Shown: one piece after another, positions 53,138 to 62,867 of the stretch
Layout: each line of letters begins with the position of its first letter
Numbering within the stretch: position 1 is the first letter of the stretch
Assembly: GCA_020687605.1 (NCBI GenBank)
Contig: JAJEQY010000002.1
Coordinates: 54,837-118,836 of the forward strand
DNA from: Intestinimonas aquisgranensis
GTDB taxonomy: Bacteria > Bacillota > Clostridia > Oscillospirales > Oscillospiraceae
Direction: 5' to 3'
DNA: 64,000 nucleotides
Translations under genes and position numbers: made by a program
The notes under the pieces: generated by a model
What the model was told of the DNA's origin: nothing
The model's database searches: none
The model's input: the letters and a program-made list of their open reading frames with translations, nothing else

Positions 53138-53514
53138 AAGCTCCCTCCTTTTCGGATGGGCCCTTCTATCCATATACACGGCATCGGCGCGGCAATCTCA
53201 CAGAAATCTCGGCTTTTTTATAACCCAGTTATACGATACGTCCAGCAGGATGTCAATACGGGACCGAAGACGGTGCGCAGGCCGATGATTGAGCGGGGCC
53301 GAGAGCGCATTGTGCCTTGCGGATGGGGGCGGTTGATGCTATAATGAATCCCACGATATGGGATATAACAACGGTGTATAACCGTCACAAGATCTTGGCA
53401 GGACGGCCCTCGGAGCGGTAAAACGATGGTATAGGATAGGCGAAGGACAAAATTTACCGCGTATGGCCCGTTATGGCATCAGGCAACCTAAGCGCAAAGG
53501 GGGCCTGATGGATC
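53138..53514. other. Gene-free spacer with the yqzL-recO promoter and leader
   Basis: TTGCGG (53317-53322), 17-nt spacer and extended -10 TGCTATAAT (53340-53345) drive rightward. About 165 nt of leader follow, with small hairpins ATCCC/GGGAT and ACGGT/ACCGT; I recognise no riboswitch class. Confidence 0.6.
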
Positions 53515-53622
53515 GTGAACAGTCAGATGCTTTGGGAACTCTTTCTGGCCACCGGACTGCCGGAGGCCTACGCCCTCTACCGCCTTCTGCTGGAAGCGGA
53601 GGAGGCGGAAAAGACCGCATAG
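53515..53622 (+). CDS. yqzL: YqzL family small protein
   Basis: 35 residues: GTG start, then NSQMLWELFLATGLPEAYALY and RLLLEAEEAEKTA. WELF..TG..EAY.LY matches the YqzL pattern, and the position between era and recO is that of Bacillus yqzL. An overlapping frame (ATG 53508) gives no family match. Function unknown. An alternative start is ATG 53527. Confidence 0.8.
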   Translation: MNSQMLWELFLATGLPEAYALYRLLLEAEEAEKTA

Positions 53623-53658
53623 GGGCGCGCTCAGCGCCCCTTACATACAGGTGATGCT

Positions 53659-54447
53659 ATGCACATCAAGACCCAGGGGCTCATCCTCCGGGAGACCAAC
53701 TACAAAGAGGCGGACAAGATCCTCACCGTGCTCACCCGGGAGGGAGGCAGGCGGACGGTGAAGGCCCGGGGCTGCCGTCGGAAGAACAGCCCTCTGGCCG
53801 CCTCCGCCCAGCTGTTGGTGTGGTCGGACATGACCCTCTTTGATTACCGGGACAGGCTCACCCTCAATGAGGCAGAGCCCCTGGAGCTCTTCTGGGGCGT
53901 GCGCTCTGATGTGGACAAGCTGGCCCTGGGCTCCTACTTTGCCGAGGTGGCCGAGGCGGTGGCCGAGGAGGGACGGCCCGACCAGGCCCTTTTGTCCTTG
54001 GTGCTCAACTCCCTCTACGCTCTGGACAAGCTGAAAAAGCCCCTCCCCCTGGTGAAGGCGGCCTTCGAGCTCAAGCTCCTTTGCGTGGCGGGCTATGAGC
54101 CCCTTCTGGACGCCTGCGCCGTCTGCGGCGAGGAGGAGCCGGTAGACCCCCGTCTGGACATCGAGGAGGGCGTCCTCCACTGCGCCGCCTGCGGCCTGGG
54201 GGACGGTGCCAGCCGCACTCTGGACCGCACCAGTCTGGCCGCCATGCGCCATGTGGTGTATGGCGACCCAAAGCGGCTCTTCTCCTTCCCCATGGACGCC
54301 CCCGGCATGGCCAAAATGTCCACCGCCTGTGAAGATTTCCTTCGCACCCAGCTGGACCGGGGCTTCCGCACCCTGGACTTTTATCATCAGCTCACCGACG
54401 CCGCTCCAGCGGTGTCTCAACCACAACAAGGAGGTGCTGCGCAGTGA
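53659..54447 (+). CDS. recO: DNA repair protein RecO
   Basis: 262 residues. N-terminal OB fold (IKTQGLILRETNYKEADKILTVLTREGGRRTVKARGCRR) and a zinc finger CAVCG...HCAACG near residue 154. Loads RecA with RecR in recombinational repair. Overlaps the phzF-like gene by 4 nt. Confidence 0.95.
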   Translation: MHIKTQGLILRETNYKEADKILTVLTREGGRRTVKARGCRRKNSPLAASAQLLVWSDMTLFDYRDRLTLNEAEPLELFWGVRSDVDKLALGSYFAEVAEAVAEEGRPDQALLSLVLNSLYALDKLKKPLPLVKAAFELKLLCVAGYEPLLDACAVCGEEEPVDPRLDIEEGVLHCAACGLGDGASRTLDRTSLAAMRHVVYGDPKRLFSFPMDAPGMAKMSTACEDFLRTQLDRGFRTLDFYHQLTDAAPAVSQPQQGGAAQ

Positions 54448-55310
54448 AGCTCTATATCGTGGACGCCTTTACCACTCAGCGTTTTTCCGGCAACCAGGCG
54501 GGGGTGGCCCTGCTGACTTCAGAGGAGCCGGAGCTCACTGATGCCTTCTGTCAGGCCCTGGCCGCTGAGCTCAAGCATTCCGAGACCGCCTTTGTCCGGC
54601 CCACCGGACCGGCCTCCTTCCGCCTGCGCTATTTCACCCCAGAGGGGGAGGTGGACCTGTGCGGCCACGCCACCATCGCCGCCTTCACCACCCTGCGGGA
54701 GGCCGAGGACCTGGCGCCGGGTACCTACCGGGCCTCCACCCTGGCGGGGGAGTTAAATATCCAGGTCTCCGGCCAGGCGGTGTGGATGGATATGGCGCCG
54801 CCGGTGGAGGGCCGGGGCTTCTCCCCCGAGGAGACGGCAGAGCTCTACGCCGCCTACGGCCTGAGCACGACGGACTGCCCGGAGGGCTATGCCCCCATGG
54901 TGGTGAGCACCGGCCTCCAGGACATCCTGCTGCCTGTAAGCAGTACGGAGGCCCTGGAGAAGGCCCAGCAGGACGAGCGGGCCGTCACCGAGCTGTCTAA
55001 ACACTACGGTGTGGTGGGCGTTCACATGTTCTGGCCCTGCCTCAATGAAGAGGCCACCGCCCACTGCCGGAACTTCGCTCCCCTCTATGCCATCCCCGAG
55101 GAGGCCGCCACCGGCACCTCCAACGGCGCCCTGACTTATTACCTCTACCGCCGGGGAAAGATCGCCGCCGGAGCGGAGAACCGCTTTGTCCAGGGGGAGA
55201 AAATGGGCAAGCCCTCCGAAATCCTCAGCCGCCTCACCGAAGGGCCGGACGGGGTCAAGGTCCAGGTGGGGGGACGGGCGGTGCTGGCCCTCCAGGCTCA
55301 ACTGCTCTGA
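54444..55310 (+). CDS. PhzF family isomerase/epimerase
   Basis: 288 residues. KLYIVDAFTTQRFSGNQAGVALL at the N-terminus, catalytic Glu region ELKHSETAFV, FTPEGEVDLCGHATIAAF and the second-half EEAATGTSNGALTYYL. Family members isomerise or epimerise small acids; substrate unknown. GTG start coupled to recO. Confidence 0.92.
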   Translation: MKLYIVDAFTTQRFSGNQAGVALLTSEEPELTDAFCQALAAELKHSETAFVRPTGPASFRLRYFTPEGEVDLCGHATIAAFTTLREAEDLAPGTYRASTLAGELNIQVSGQAVWMDMAPPVEGRGFSPEETAELYAAYGLSTTDCPEGYAPMVVSTGLQDILLPVSSTEALEKAQQDERAVTELSKHYGVVGVHMFWPCLNEEATAHCRNFAPLYAIPEEAATGTSNGALTYYLYRRGKIAAGAENRFVQGEKMGKPSEILSRLTEGPDGVKVQVGGRAVLALQAQLL

Positions 55311-55341
55311 TACATCGTAAAACCTGCAAGGAGAACCATCC

Positions 55342-57720
55342 ATGACCGATCTGTTTGAAAAATCCATCCAGACCCTGGAGCTGCCCAGAGTGCTGGAGTT
55401 ATTGGCGGCCCAGGCGGCCACCGAGGAGGGCAAGGACCGGTGCCGGGCTCTGCGGCCCTTTACCGACCCCGACGACGTCCAGCGTCTCCAGAAGGAGACC
55501 TCTGCCGCCTGCTCCATGATCGTCCTCCGGGGCACCCCGCCCCTCTCCGGCGTCCGGCCGGTGGCGGCCTCCCTCCAGCGGGCCGATATGGGCGGCGCCC
55601 TCAACACCCGGGAGCTGCTGGACATCGCCGCCCTCCTGCGCTGCGCCCGCTCCGCCAAGGAGTACGCCACCGGGGAGGGAAACGCCAAGACCTGCATCGA
55701 CCACCTCTTTTCCTCCCTCCAGGCCAACCGGTATTTGGAGGACCGGATCAGCGGGTCCATCCTCTCCGAGGAGGAGATCGCCGACGCCGCCAGCCCTGAG
55801 CTGGCCGACATCCGGCGCCACATCCGGGCCTCCTCCTCCAAGGTCCGGGACATCCTTCAAAAGCTCATCTCCTCCTCCCAGGCCAAATACCTCCAGGAGT
55901 CCATCATCACCATGCGCTCCGGCCGGTACGTAGTGCCGGTGAAGTCGGAGTGCAAGAATGAGATCCCCGGCCTGGTCCACGACGTGTCCGGCTCCGGCGG
56001 CACCTTCTTCATCGAGCCCATGGCGGTGGTCAAGACCAACAACGAGCTCCGGGAGCTCCAGTCCCGGGAGGAGAAGGAGATCGAGCGCATCCTCCGGGAG
56101 CTCTCTGCCGAGTGCGCCGCCCACAAGGAGGACATCGCCCAGGACTACGACCTCCTCGTCCTCATCGACTGCATCTTCGCCCGGGCCCGACTCTCGGACA
56201 AGCTGCGCTGTACCGAACCCAAGCTGGCCAAGAAGGGCATTACCCTGCGGAAGGCCCGCCACCCACTGCTGGACCCCAAGAAGGCGGTGCCCAACGACCT
56301 CTACCTGGGGGACCAGTTTGACACCCTGGTCATCACCGGCCCCAACACCGGCGGCAAGACGGTGACCCTCAAGACCATCGGCCTGCTGACCCTCATGGCC
56401 CAGTGCGGACTCCACATCCCCGCCGATGACGACAGCACCGTGGTGGTCTTTGACCACGTCCTCTCCGACATCGGCGACGAGCAGTCCATCGCCCAGAGCC
56501 TGTCTACCTTCTCCTCCCACATGGTGAACATCGTGGGCATTCTGGAGGAGTGCGGCCCCGGCTCCCTCATCCTCTTCGACGAGCTGGGGGCGGGCACCGA
56601 CCCGGTGGAGGGCGCTGCCCTGGCCGCCGCCATCATTGAGTCGGCCCGGGAGCGGGGCGCCCTGGTGTGCGCCACCACTCACTACGCCGAGTTGAAGGTG
56701 TATGCCATGACCACCAAGGGGGTGGAGAACGCCTCCTGTGAGTTCAATGTGGAGACCCTGGCCCCCACCTATAAGCTCCTCATCGGGGTACCGGGCAAGT
56801 CCAACGCTTTCGCCATCTCCCGCCGCCTGGGGCTGCCCCAGGCCATCATCGACAAGGCCGCCGCCCGCATCGACGCCGAGAATGTCCGCTTCGAGGACGT
56901 CCTCACCCAGCTGGACCGGCAGCGTCAGCAGATGGAAAAGGAGAAGGACGAGGCCCGAAAGCTCCGCCGGGAGATGGAGGAGTCGGCCAAGACCGCCCGG
57001 GAGTACCGGGAGAGACTGGAGAAGGAAAAGGCCAAGGCGGTGGAGAAGGCCCAGGCCGAGGCCCGTGCCATCATCCAGGAGGCCCGGGACACCGCCGACA
57101 AGGTCTTCGCCGAGCTCAACGAGATGCGCCGCCGCCAGGAGAAGGAGGCCGACTGGCTGGAGCAGAACCAGCGCCGGTCCGACCTGCGCCGGCAGCTCAA
57201 CGAGGCCGAGGACGCTTTGGGGGCCCACGAGGACCTGCCCGTACCGCCGCCCACCCGGCCCGCAAAGGCGGGGGACACGGTGGAGCTGGTGAAGATGGGC
57301 ACCCGGGCCAGCGTTATCTCCGTCAACAAGGACGGCTCCCTCCAGCTCCAGGCGGGCATTCTGAAGATCACCGCCAAGCAGGAGGAGGTCCGGGTGGTAG
57401 AGGACGCCGGAGGCGGCGGCAAGAAGCAGGCCGTCCAGATCGCCCAGCGGGCCGAGCACAAGCTGCGGTCTCTGGGGGCCTCCCCAGAGGTGGACCTGCG
57501 GGGCATGATGACCGACGAGGCCCTGCTGGTGCTGGACCGCTTTTTGGACAGTGCCGTCATGGGCCGGCTGGATACGGTGACGGTCATCCACGGCAAAGGT
57601 ACCGGCGCCGTCCGCAAGGCGGTGCGGGATCATCTGAAGCGGAGCAAGTATGTCAAATCCTTCCGACCCGGTCGGTTTGGCGAGGGCGAGGACGGCGTTA
57701 CCGTGGTGGAGCTGCGCTGA
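55342..57720 (+). CDS. mutS2: MutS2 (recombination inhibitor / ribosome rescue ATPase)
   Basis: 792 residues, full length. MutS core with P-loop TGPNTGGKTVTLKTIGLL near residue 333, Walker B SLILFDELGAGTDPVEGAALA near 413, a long Lys/Glu/Arg-rich coiled coil (about 515-625) and the C-terminal Smr nuclease domain with VDLRGMMTDEAL and VIHGKGTGAVRKAV. Lacks mismatch domain I, unlike MutS. Confidence 0.97.
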   Translation: MTDLFEKSIQTLELPRVLELLAAQAATEEGKDRCRALRPFTDPDDVQRLQKETSAACSMIVLRGTPPLSGVRPVAASLQRADMGGALNTRELLDIAALLRCARSAKEYATGEGNAKTCIDHLFSSLQANRYLEDRISGSILSEEEIADAASPELADIRRHIRASSSKVRDILQKLISSSQAKYLQESIITMRSGRYVVPVKSECKNEIPGLVHDVSGSGGTFFIEPMAVVKTNNELRELQSREEKEIERILRELSAECAAHKEDIAQDYDLLVLIDCIFARARLSDKLRCTEPKLAKKGITLRKARHPLLDPKKAVPNDLYLGDQFDTLVITGPNTGGKTVTLKTIGLLTLMAQCGLHIPADDDSTVVVFDHVLSDIGDEQSIAQSLSTFSSHMVNIVGILEECGPGSLILFDELGAGTDPVEGAALAAAIIESARERGALVCATTHYAELKVYAMTTKGVENASCEFNVETLAPTYKLLIGVPGKSNAFAISRRLGLPQAIIDKAAARIDAENVRFEDVLTQLDRQRQQMEKEKDEARKLRREMEESAKTAREYRERLEKEKAKAVEKAQAEARAIIQEARDTADKVFAELNEMRRRQEKEADWLEQNQRRSDLRRQLNEAEDALGAHEDLPVPPPTRPAKAGDTVELVKMGTRASVISVNKDGSLQLQAGILKITAKQEEVRVVEDAGGGGKKQAVQIAQRAEHKLRSLGASPEVDLRGMMTDEALLVLDRFLDSAVMGRLDTVTVIHGKGTGAVRKAVRDHLKRSKYVKSFRPGRFGEGEDGVTVVELR

Positions 57721-57881
57721 ATGTTTTTCCCCAAAAGGACTTGCGGAGAGAAAAGAGTTAAAGCTGGATAAAAGTGCCATGTTTTCTCTAAAGAATGGGT
57801 AAAATGAGTCTATTTTGACGAAGCACTGAGCACAAGAGCGAATTTTTCTTGGGAATCTCCGTGAATTTGTGCAAAATGTCA

Positions 57882-57910
57882 TTGACGGTTTCACCGAAAT
57901 TTGGTATGCT
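57882..57910 (+). promoter_or_regulatory. Promoter of the HPr gene
   Basis: TTGACG, 17-nt spacer and TATGCT, 40 nt before the TTG start. The rest of the mutS2-HPr gap (57721-57949) shows no gene. Confidence 0.75.
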
Positions 57911-57949
57911 AGATACGCAAACATTGCATTGTTTGAGGGGGGAACACAA

Positions 57950-58213
57950 TTGTATATCAAAGAGGCTGTTGTGAACAATCAGGTGGGTCTCCACGCTAGG
58001 CCGGCTACGTTTTTCATCCAGAAGGCCAATGAGTTCAAGAGTTCCATCTGGGTGGAGAAGGACGAGCGCAGGGTGAATGCCAAGAGCCTGCTGGGTGTCC
58101 TCTCTCTGGGCATCGTAAAGGGCACCGCTATCAACCTGATCGCGGACGGTCCCGACGAGAAGGAGGCCGTCGAGGCGCTCATCGAGCTGATCTCCAGTAA
58201 CTTCTCGGAGTAA
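57950..58213 (+). CDS. ptsH: HPr family phosphocarrier protein
   Basis: 87 residues from TTG 57950 (GAGGGGGG upstream). H15 in VGLHARPATFF is the phosphorylation site, and S46 in NAKSLLGVLSLG is the HPr kinase regulatory serine, so this is HPr rather than Crh. It carries phosphate in the PTS and links to catabolite control. Monocistronic. Confidence 0.92.
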   Translation: MYIKEAVVNNQVGLHARPATFFIQKANEFKSSIWVEKDERRVNAKSLLGVLSLGIVKGTAINLIADGPDEKEAVEALIELISSNFSE

Positions 58214-58228
58214 TCCGATCTCTGCAGG

Positions 58229-58257
58229 AAAAGCGCCGCAATGCGGCGCTTTTTTTG
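58229..58257 (+). terminator. Terminator after the HPr gene
   Basis: AGCGCCGC aat GCGGCGCT then T7. Confidence 0.93.
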
Positions 58258-58262
58258 ATCTT

Positions 58263-59081
58263 ATGGAAGTGATACCATTGGGTGAGCTGGTACGGGAATA
58301 CGACCGGCAGCTGGAGTGGCTCCGGCGCCGGGAGGAACAGCTGTTTCGGCGGGATGCTGCCCGGCGGAAGGGGCGCGTGATGTCCTGGGCGGAAAAGCGG
58401 GTGCCGGACAAGCTGATGGCCACTATGGACACCGCCTTTTATACCGCTTTCCAGGTGCTGTTCCAGCGGGGGACCGGCCTGCTGGGACGGACCATTCCGA
58501 CCAGAAAGCTGTTGGGAGAGCGGTATCTCAAGGAGTATGCCATCAAAAAGGCGCCGGGTGCCAGGAGCATGGGTGCCTTTCACCGGAGCGCTGCGCTCAG
58601 CGGCGCGCTGACCACGGCGGCGGCCACGGCGGAGGGGTGCGTGCTTGGTCTGCTGGGCATGGGGCTTCCGGACATCCCCATCCTCATGTCCATCCTGCTC
58701 CGGGCGGTCTACCACACGGCGGTGCGGTATGGCTTTGCCTACGACACCAAGGGGGAGCGCTCCTATATCCTCCTGCTCCTGTGCGCCGCCCTGACCACCG
58801 GTCCCGACCGGAAGACTTATAGTGACAGGGCGGATGAGCTGGGGCGGCTGCTGGATCAGGAGCAGGTCCCCTGGGTGGATCTGGAGGCCCAGATGCGGGA
58901 GGCGGCCAAGGCCCTGGCCGGTGCCATGCTGGTGGCCAAGTTCCTCCAGGGCATGACCATCATCGGCGTGGTGGGCGGCGCCAGCAACTTTTCCACCAGC
59001 CGCCGGGTGACTGAGATGGCCAATCTGAAGTACCAGCGGCGATTCTTGGAAAAAAAGCGCCGCAAACTGACCAAAGCCTGA
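58263..59081 (+). CDS. EcsC family protein
   Basis: 272 residues. Pattern of the EcsC family: EYDRQLEWLRRREEQLFRR, AEKRVPDKLMATMDTAFYTAFQVLFQRG, GLLGMGLPDIPILMSILLRAVYHTAVRYGF and AKFLQGMTIIGVVGGASNF. Central hydrophobic helices suggest membrane association. Function unknown. Confidence 0.85.
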   Translation: MEVIPLGELVREYDRQLEWLRRREEQLFRRDAARRKGRVMSWAEKRVPDKLMATMDTAFYTAFQVLFQRGTGLLGRTIPTRKLLGERYLKEYAIKKAPGARSMGAFHRSAALSGALTTAAATAEGCVLGLLGMGLPDIPILMSILLRAVYHTAVRYGFAYDTKGERSYILLLLCAALTTGPDRKTYSDRADELGRLLDQEQVPWVDLEAQMREAAKALAGAMLVAKFLQGMTIIGVVGGASNFSTSRRVTEMANLKYQRRFLEKKRRKLTKA

Positions 59082-59113
59082 CCGTATGATAGGAAGAAAG
59101 GAGATGACCTCGG

Positions 59114-60955
59114 ATGACTTTTGACGAATTAAAGGAAAAAGCCCATGCCCTGCCGCTGAAGCCGGGCGTCTACATCATGCAGGACGCCAAAAACGAGGTC
59201 ATCTATGTGGGCAAGGCCAAGGCCCTCAAGAACCGGGTGAGCCAGTACTTTGCCGACCTGGCCTCCCACACGGAGAAGACCCGGGCCATGGTGAGCCAGA
59301 TCGACCACTTCGACGTCATCATCGCCGACAGCGAGTTTGAGGCCCTGGTGCTGGAGTGCTCCCTCATCAAGCGGCACCAGCCCCGTTACAACATCCTTCT
59401 GAAGGACGACAAGGGCTACCCCTATATCCGCCTCACCGTTCAGGAGGAGTATCCAAAGTTCTCACTGGCCAACCGGCCAGCGGAGGACGGCGCCCGGTAC
59501 TTCGGTCCCTACGGCAGCCGGGGCGCTACCCAGGACATTGTCGAGGCCATCCAGTCCGCTCTGCGCTTGCCCAAGTGCCGAAAGAAGTTTCCACGGGACA
59601 TCGGCAAGGAGCGGCCCTGCCTCTACTACCGCATGGGCCAGTGCGACGGCTACTGCCGCCCGGAGATGGACCAGAGCCGCTATCAGGAGAACATCGACCA
59701 GGCCATCCGCCTTCTGGAGGGAAAGTACGAGGAGGTCTGCGACGACCTCCGGGCTGAGATGGAGCAGGCCGCTGAGGAGCTGCGCTTCGAGCGGGCGGCC
59801 GAGCTCCGGGACCGCATCGCCGCCATGGAGCTGCTGGGCAAGCGGCAGAAGGTGGTGGCGGGGAGCCTGTCCGACACCGACGTAGTGGGCTTCCACCGTG
59901 GGGAGGCCAAGAGCTGTTTTGTGGTCCTCCACTTCGTGGACGGCGACCTGGCCGCCAAGGACATGGACCTCATCGAGACCCCGGTGGAGGAAGCCAAAGA
60001 GGATACCGTTTCCGCCCTGGTGAAGCAGTACTACGGCGGGCGTGGCGCCCTGCCCAAGCAGATTTTGCTGCCCTGCGACATCGAGGACGAGGTGCCGGTG
60101 ACCAGGATGCTCTCCGAGGCCTGCGGCCACCGGGTGGCCCTCATGACGCCCCAGCGTGGGGCCAAGATGGACCTCATCCGCCTGGCCAACAAGAATGCCG
60201 TGGAGGAGGTGGAACGGGCCACCTCACGGGAGGAGCGGCAGTCCAAGCTCATGGAGGCGCTGGGGAAGATGCTGGGCCTTTCGGAGCCGCCCAGGCGGAT
60301 CGAGGCCTACGATATCTCCAACACCGGGGACACCAACATCGTGGCCTCCATGACCGTCTTTGTGGACGGCCGGCCGCTGAAGCGTGACTACCGCCACTTC
60401 AAGCTCAAGGACATGGTCCACGCCGACGACTACGGCTCCATGGAGCAGGTCCTCACCCGCCGGTTCCGCCGGTACCTGGACGGGGACGAGAAGTTCGGCG
60501 ATCTGCCCGACCTCCTCCTCATCGACGGCGGCGAGAACCACGCCAAGGTGGCCGTCCGGGTGCTGGAGGAGGTGGGGCTCTCCATCCCCATTTTCGGTAT
60601 GGTGAAGGACGACCGCCATCGCACCCGGGCGCTGGTGGACCCGGCGGGCAGCGAGATCGGCATCCAGCAGATCCCGGCGGTCTTTGCCCTGGTGGGCCGC
60701 ATCCAGGAGGAGACCCACCGCTTCGCCATCGAGTTCCAGCGCCTCCAGCAGTCCAAGGGAGTGAAAGGCTCCGCCCTGGACCAGATCCCCGGGGTGGGAG
60801 AGAAGCGGCGGAACGACCTGCTACGGCACTTCAAGAGCATCAAGAACATCAAGATGGCCTCTCTGGCGGCGCTGGAGGAGGCCGTGCCCAAGAATACCGC
60901 CCGGGCGGTCTATGACCACTTCCACCCCCGGACAGTGGAGGAGGGAGAGCCATGA
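59114..60955 (+). CDS. uvrC: Excinuclease ABC subunit UvrC
   Basis: 613 residues. GIY-YIG nuclease at the N-terminus (LKPGVYIMQDAKNEVIYVGKAKALKNRVSQYF), UVR motif ELRFERAAELRDRIAAME near residue 220, RNase H-like half (EAYDISNTGDTNIVASMTVF, LLIDGGENHAKVA) and C-terminal helix-hairpin-helix LDQIPGVGEKRRNDLLRHF. Overlaps the next gene by 4 nt. Confidence 0.97.
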   Translation: MTFDELKEKAHALPLKPGVYIMQDAKNEVIYVGKAKALKNRVSQYFADLASHTEKTRAMVSQIDHFDVIIADSEFEALVLECSLIKRHQPRYNILLKDDKGYPYIRLTVQEEYPKFSLANRPAEDGARYFGPYGSRGATQDIVEAIQSALRLPKCRKKFPRDIGKERPCLYYRMGQCDGYCRPEMDQSRYQENIDQAIRLLEGKYEEVCDDLRAEMEQAAEELRFERAAELRDRIAAMELLGKRQKVVAGSLSDTDVVGFHRGEAKSCFVVLHFVDGDLAAKDMDLIETPVEEAKEDTVSALVKQYYGGRGALPKQILLPCDIEDEVPVTRMLSEACGHRVALMTPQRGAKMDLIRLANKNAVEEVERATSREERQSKLMEALGKMLGLSEPPRRIEAYDISNTGDTNIVASMTVFVDGRPLKRDYRHFKLKDMVHADDYGSMEQVLTRRFRRYLDGDEKFGDLPDLLLIDGGENHAKVAVRVLEEVGLSIPIFGMVKDDRHRTRALVDPAGSEIGIQQIPAVFALVGRIQEETHRFAIEFQRLQQSKGVKGSALDQIPGVGEKRRNDLLRHFKSIKNIKMASLAALEEAVPKNTARAVYDHFHPRTVEEGEP

Positions 60956-62271
60956 AACGGAAAACGCCGATTTTGCTTCTGCCACTGCTGTTCTCCCTTG
61001 TCCTCGCCGCCTGCGGCGGGCAGGAGGCGGCCGCTCCCGACCCAGCTGATGTGACGGCGGCAGAGCTGGCCCGGACCGTGGCGGAGAGCCAGGAGGACCT
61101 GGCCGGGCTGCCCACACTGAAGGGAGAGGACCTCACCGACCATCTCTCTGCCTTCTGCGGCCTGACCGACTGGGAGGATGGGGCGGTATATGCCGCCGGC
61201 GGCATGGATGCCCGGGAGATCACCGTGGTGCTGCTCTCCGACGAGGCATCGGCGGAGACGGCGGCGGACACTTTGGAGAACTACCGGCTGGAGCGGCAGG
61301 GGGACTTCTTTGGCTACGCCCCGGAGGAGGCCGACCGGCTGGACCGGGCGGTGGTCCTCCAGCGGGGCCAGTACGCTGCCCTGCTGGTCTGCGACGACCC
61401 GGAGGCGGCCAGGGAGAGCTTTGACGCCTGCCTGGCGGGAGAACTTCCACCGCCGGTGGAAGAGGAGACCACCCTCCCTACGCCCTCGGAGGAGCCGGAG
61501 GCCACCCAGGTCCTGGCGCCGGAGACCGAGACGCCGGAGCCGGAGCCCAGCCCTACGCCGGAACCGGAGCCCACGCCCTCGGAGCCGCCGGAGGAGACGG
61601 AGTGGCCCATCCTGAACCCAGACCTGGACACCAGTGATTTTGTCCCCTTCACGGCGCCCAACGACGCCAACATGGAGATCTACGACACCTCCGCTATCCG
61701 GGCGGCCTGGGAGACCGGAGACGAGGACGGGCTCTCCGATAAGGACGCCGCCATTCTGGAGCAATGCCGGGCGGTGCTGGGGGAGCTCATCACCGAGGAC
61801 ATGACCGACTTTCAGAAGGAGCTGGCCGTCCACGACTGGATCGTGGAGCACGGCAGCTATGACCAGACAGTCCACAACAACCCGGGCCACAGCGGCCGCA
61901 CCGGCTACCGGGACCCCTACGGCATCCTGGTGGGGGGCTATGGCAACTGCCTGGGCTACTCCACCACCTTCCAGCTCCTGATGGACCTGTGTGATGTGGA
62001 GTGCATCACGGTGGTGGGCGCCGCCTTCGACTCCATGGAGGACCACGCCTGGAACATGGTGAGGCTGGACGGGGAGTGGTACTGCGTGGACGTGACCTGG
62101 GACGACCCCACCATGGGGAACGGCAACACCAATTCGGTGGTCCGCCACCGCTACTTCAACGTGACCAGCCAGCACATGCGGGACACCGACCACCAGTGGG
62201 ACTATCTGTATGTACCGGAGGCCACCGCCACCCAGTACCGCTGGGACGGGGCGGGGGCGCTGCCGCAATAA
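60952..62271 (+). CDS. Lipoprotein with transglutaminase-like domain
   Basis: 439 residues. Lipobox LVLAACG at residue 21; an N-terminal DUF4358-like domain (about 30-165: LCGLTDWEDGAVYAAGG-type pattern, DENYRLERQGDFFGYAPEE region); a Pro/Glu/Thr linker of PEPxP repeats (about 170-220); and a C-terminal transglutaminase fold with Cys in GGYGNCLGYSTTF, His in MEDHAWNMVRL and Asp in VDVTWDDP. Probably an extracytoplasmic peptide hydrolase or cross-linker. Coupled to uvrC. Confidence 0.85.
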   Translation: MKRKTPILLLPLLFSLVLAACGGQEAAAPDPADVTAAELARTVAESQEDLAGLPTLKGEDLTDHLSAFCGLTDWEDGAVYAAGGMDAREITVVLLSDEASAETAADTLENYRLERQGDFFGYAPEEADRLDRAVVLQRGQYAALLVCDDPEAARESFDACLAGELPPPVEEETTLPTPSEEPEATQVLAPETETPEPEPSPTPEPEPTPSEPPEETEWPILNPDLDTSDFVPFTAPNDANMEIYDTSAIRAAWETGDEDGLSDKDAAILEQCRAVLGELITEDMTDFQKELAVHDWIVEHGSYDQTVHNNPGHSGRTGYRDPYGILVGGYGNCLGYSTTFQLLMDLCDVECITVVGAAFDSMEDHAWNMVRLDGEWYCVDVTWDDPTMGNGNTNSVVRHRYFNVTSQHMRDTDHQWDYLYVPEATATQYRWDGAGALPQ

Positions 62272-62292
62272 AGGAAAAGGAGGGTGACTGCC

Positions 62293-62838
62293 ATGCGCGT
62301 CATCACAGGAACGGCCCGGGGCCGGAAACTCAAGGAACTCCAGGGCATGGAGACCAGACCCACCACCGACAAGGTGAAGGAGTCTCTCTTTAACATCATC
62401 CAGTTTGACATCGAGGGCCGGAAGGTGCTGGACCTCTTCGGCGGCACCGGCCAGCTGGGCATCGAGTGCCTGAGCCGCGGGGCAGCTCACTGCACCTTTG
62501 TGGACATCCGGAAAGAGGCCGCAGCCCTCATCCGGGACAACGTGGCTCTGTGCGGCTTCAACGACCGGGCCAGGGTGGTCCAGGGGGACTACCTCTCCTT
62601 CCTCACCAGCTGCCGGGAAAAATTCGACCTCATTCTGCTGGACCCGCCCTACGCCAGTGGATTGCTGGAAAAAGCCCTGGAGACAGCGGCGGGAATTGAC
62701 ATCTTGTCGGAAAATGGTATAATGGTCTGCGAAAGTGCCGTGGAAACTGTCCTGCCCACGCTTTCCGAGCCCTATCGGAAGGGGAAGGACTACCGCTACG
62801 GTAAGATCAAGCTCACCGTCTACCGCAGGGACGCGTGA
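62293..62838 (+). CDS. rsmD: 16S rRNA (guanine966-N2)-methyltransferase RsmD
   Basis: 181 residues from ATG 62293 (AGGAGG upstream). MRVITGTARGRKLKELQGMETRPTTDKVKESLFNII start, SAM site VLDLFGGTGQLGIECLSRGA and catalytic LLDPPYASGLL. Immediately before coaD, the usual order. Confidence 0.95.
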   Translation: MRVITGTARGRKLKELQGMETRPTTDKVKESLFNIIQFDIEGRKVLDLFGGTGQLGIECLSRGAAHCTFVDIRKEAAALIRDNVALCGFNDRARVVQGDYLSFLTSCREKFDLILLDPPYASGLLEKALETAAGIDILSENGIMVCESAVETVLPTLSEPYRKGKDYRYGKIKLTVYRRDA

Positions 62839-62867
62839 GCCCATTCCCGCATTAGGGGGCAAACGAC

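Noticed and set aside
53346..53510. Guanidine-II or other riboswitch in the yqzL-recO leader
   Set aside because: Small hairpins exist and one loop contains ACGA, but the second ACGR hairpin and any known consensus are absent.
55399..57978. Long minus-strand frame opposite mutS2
   Set aside because: Shadow frame of a GC-rich gene; Leu/Gly/Val/His repeats without family features.
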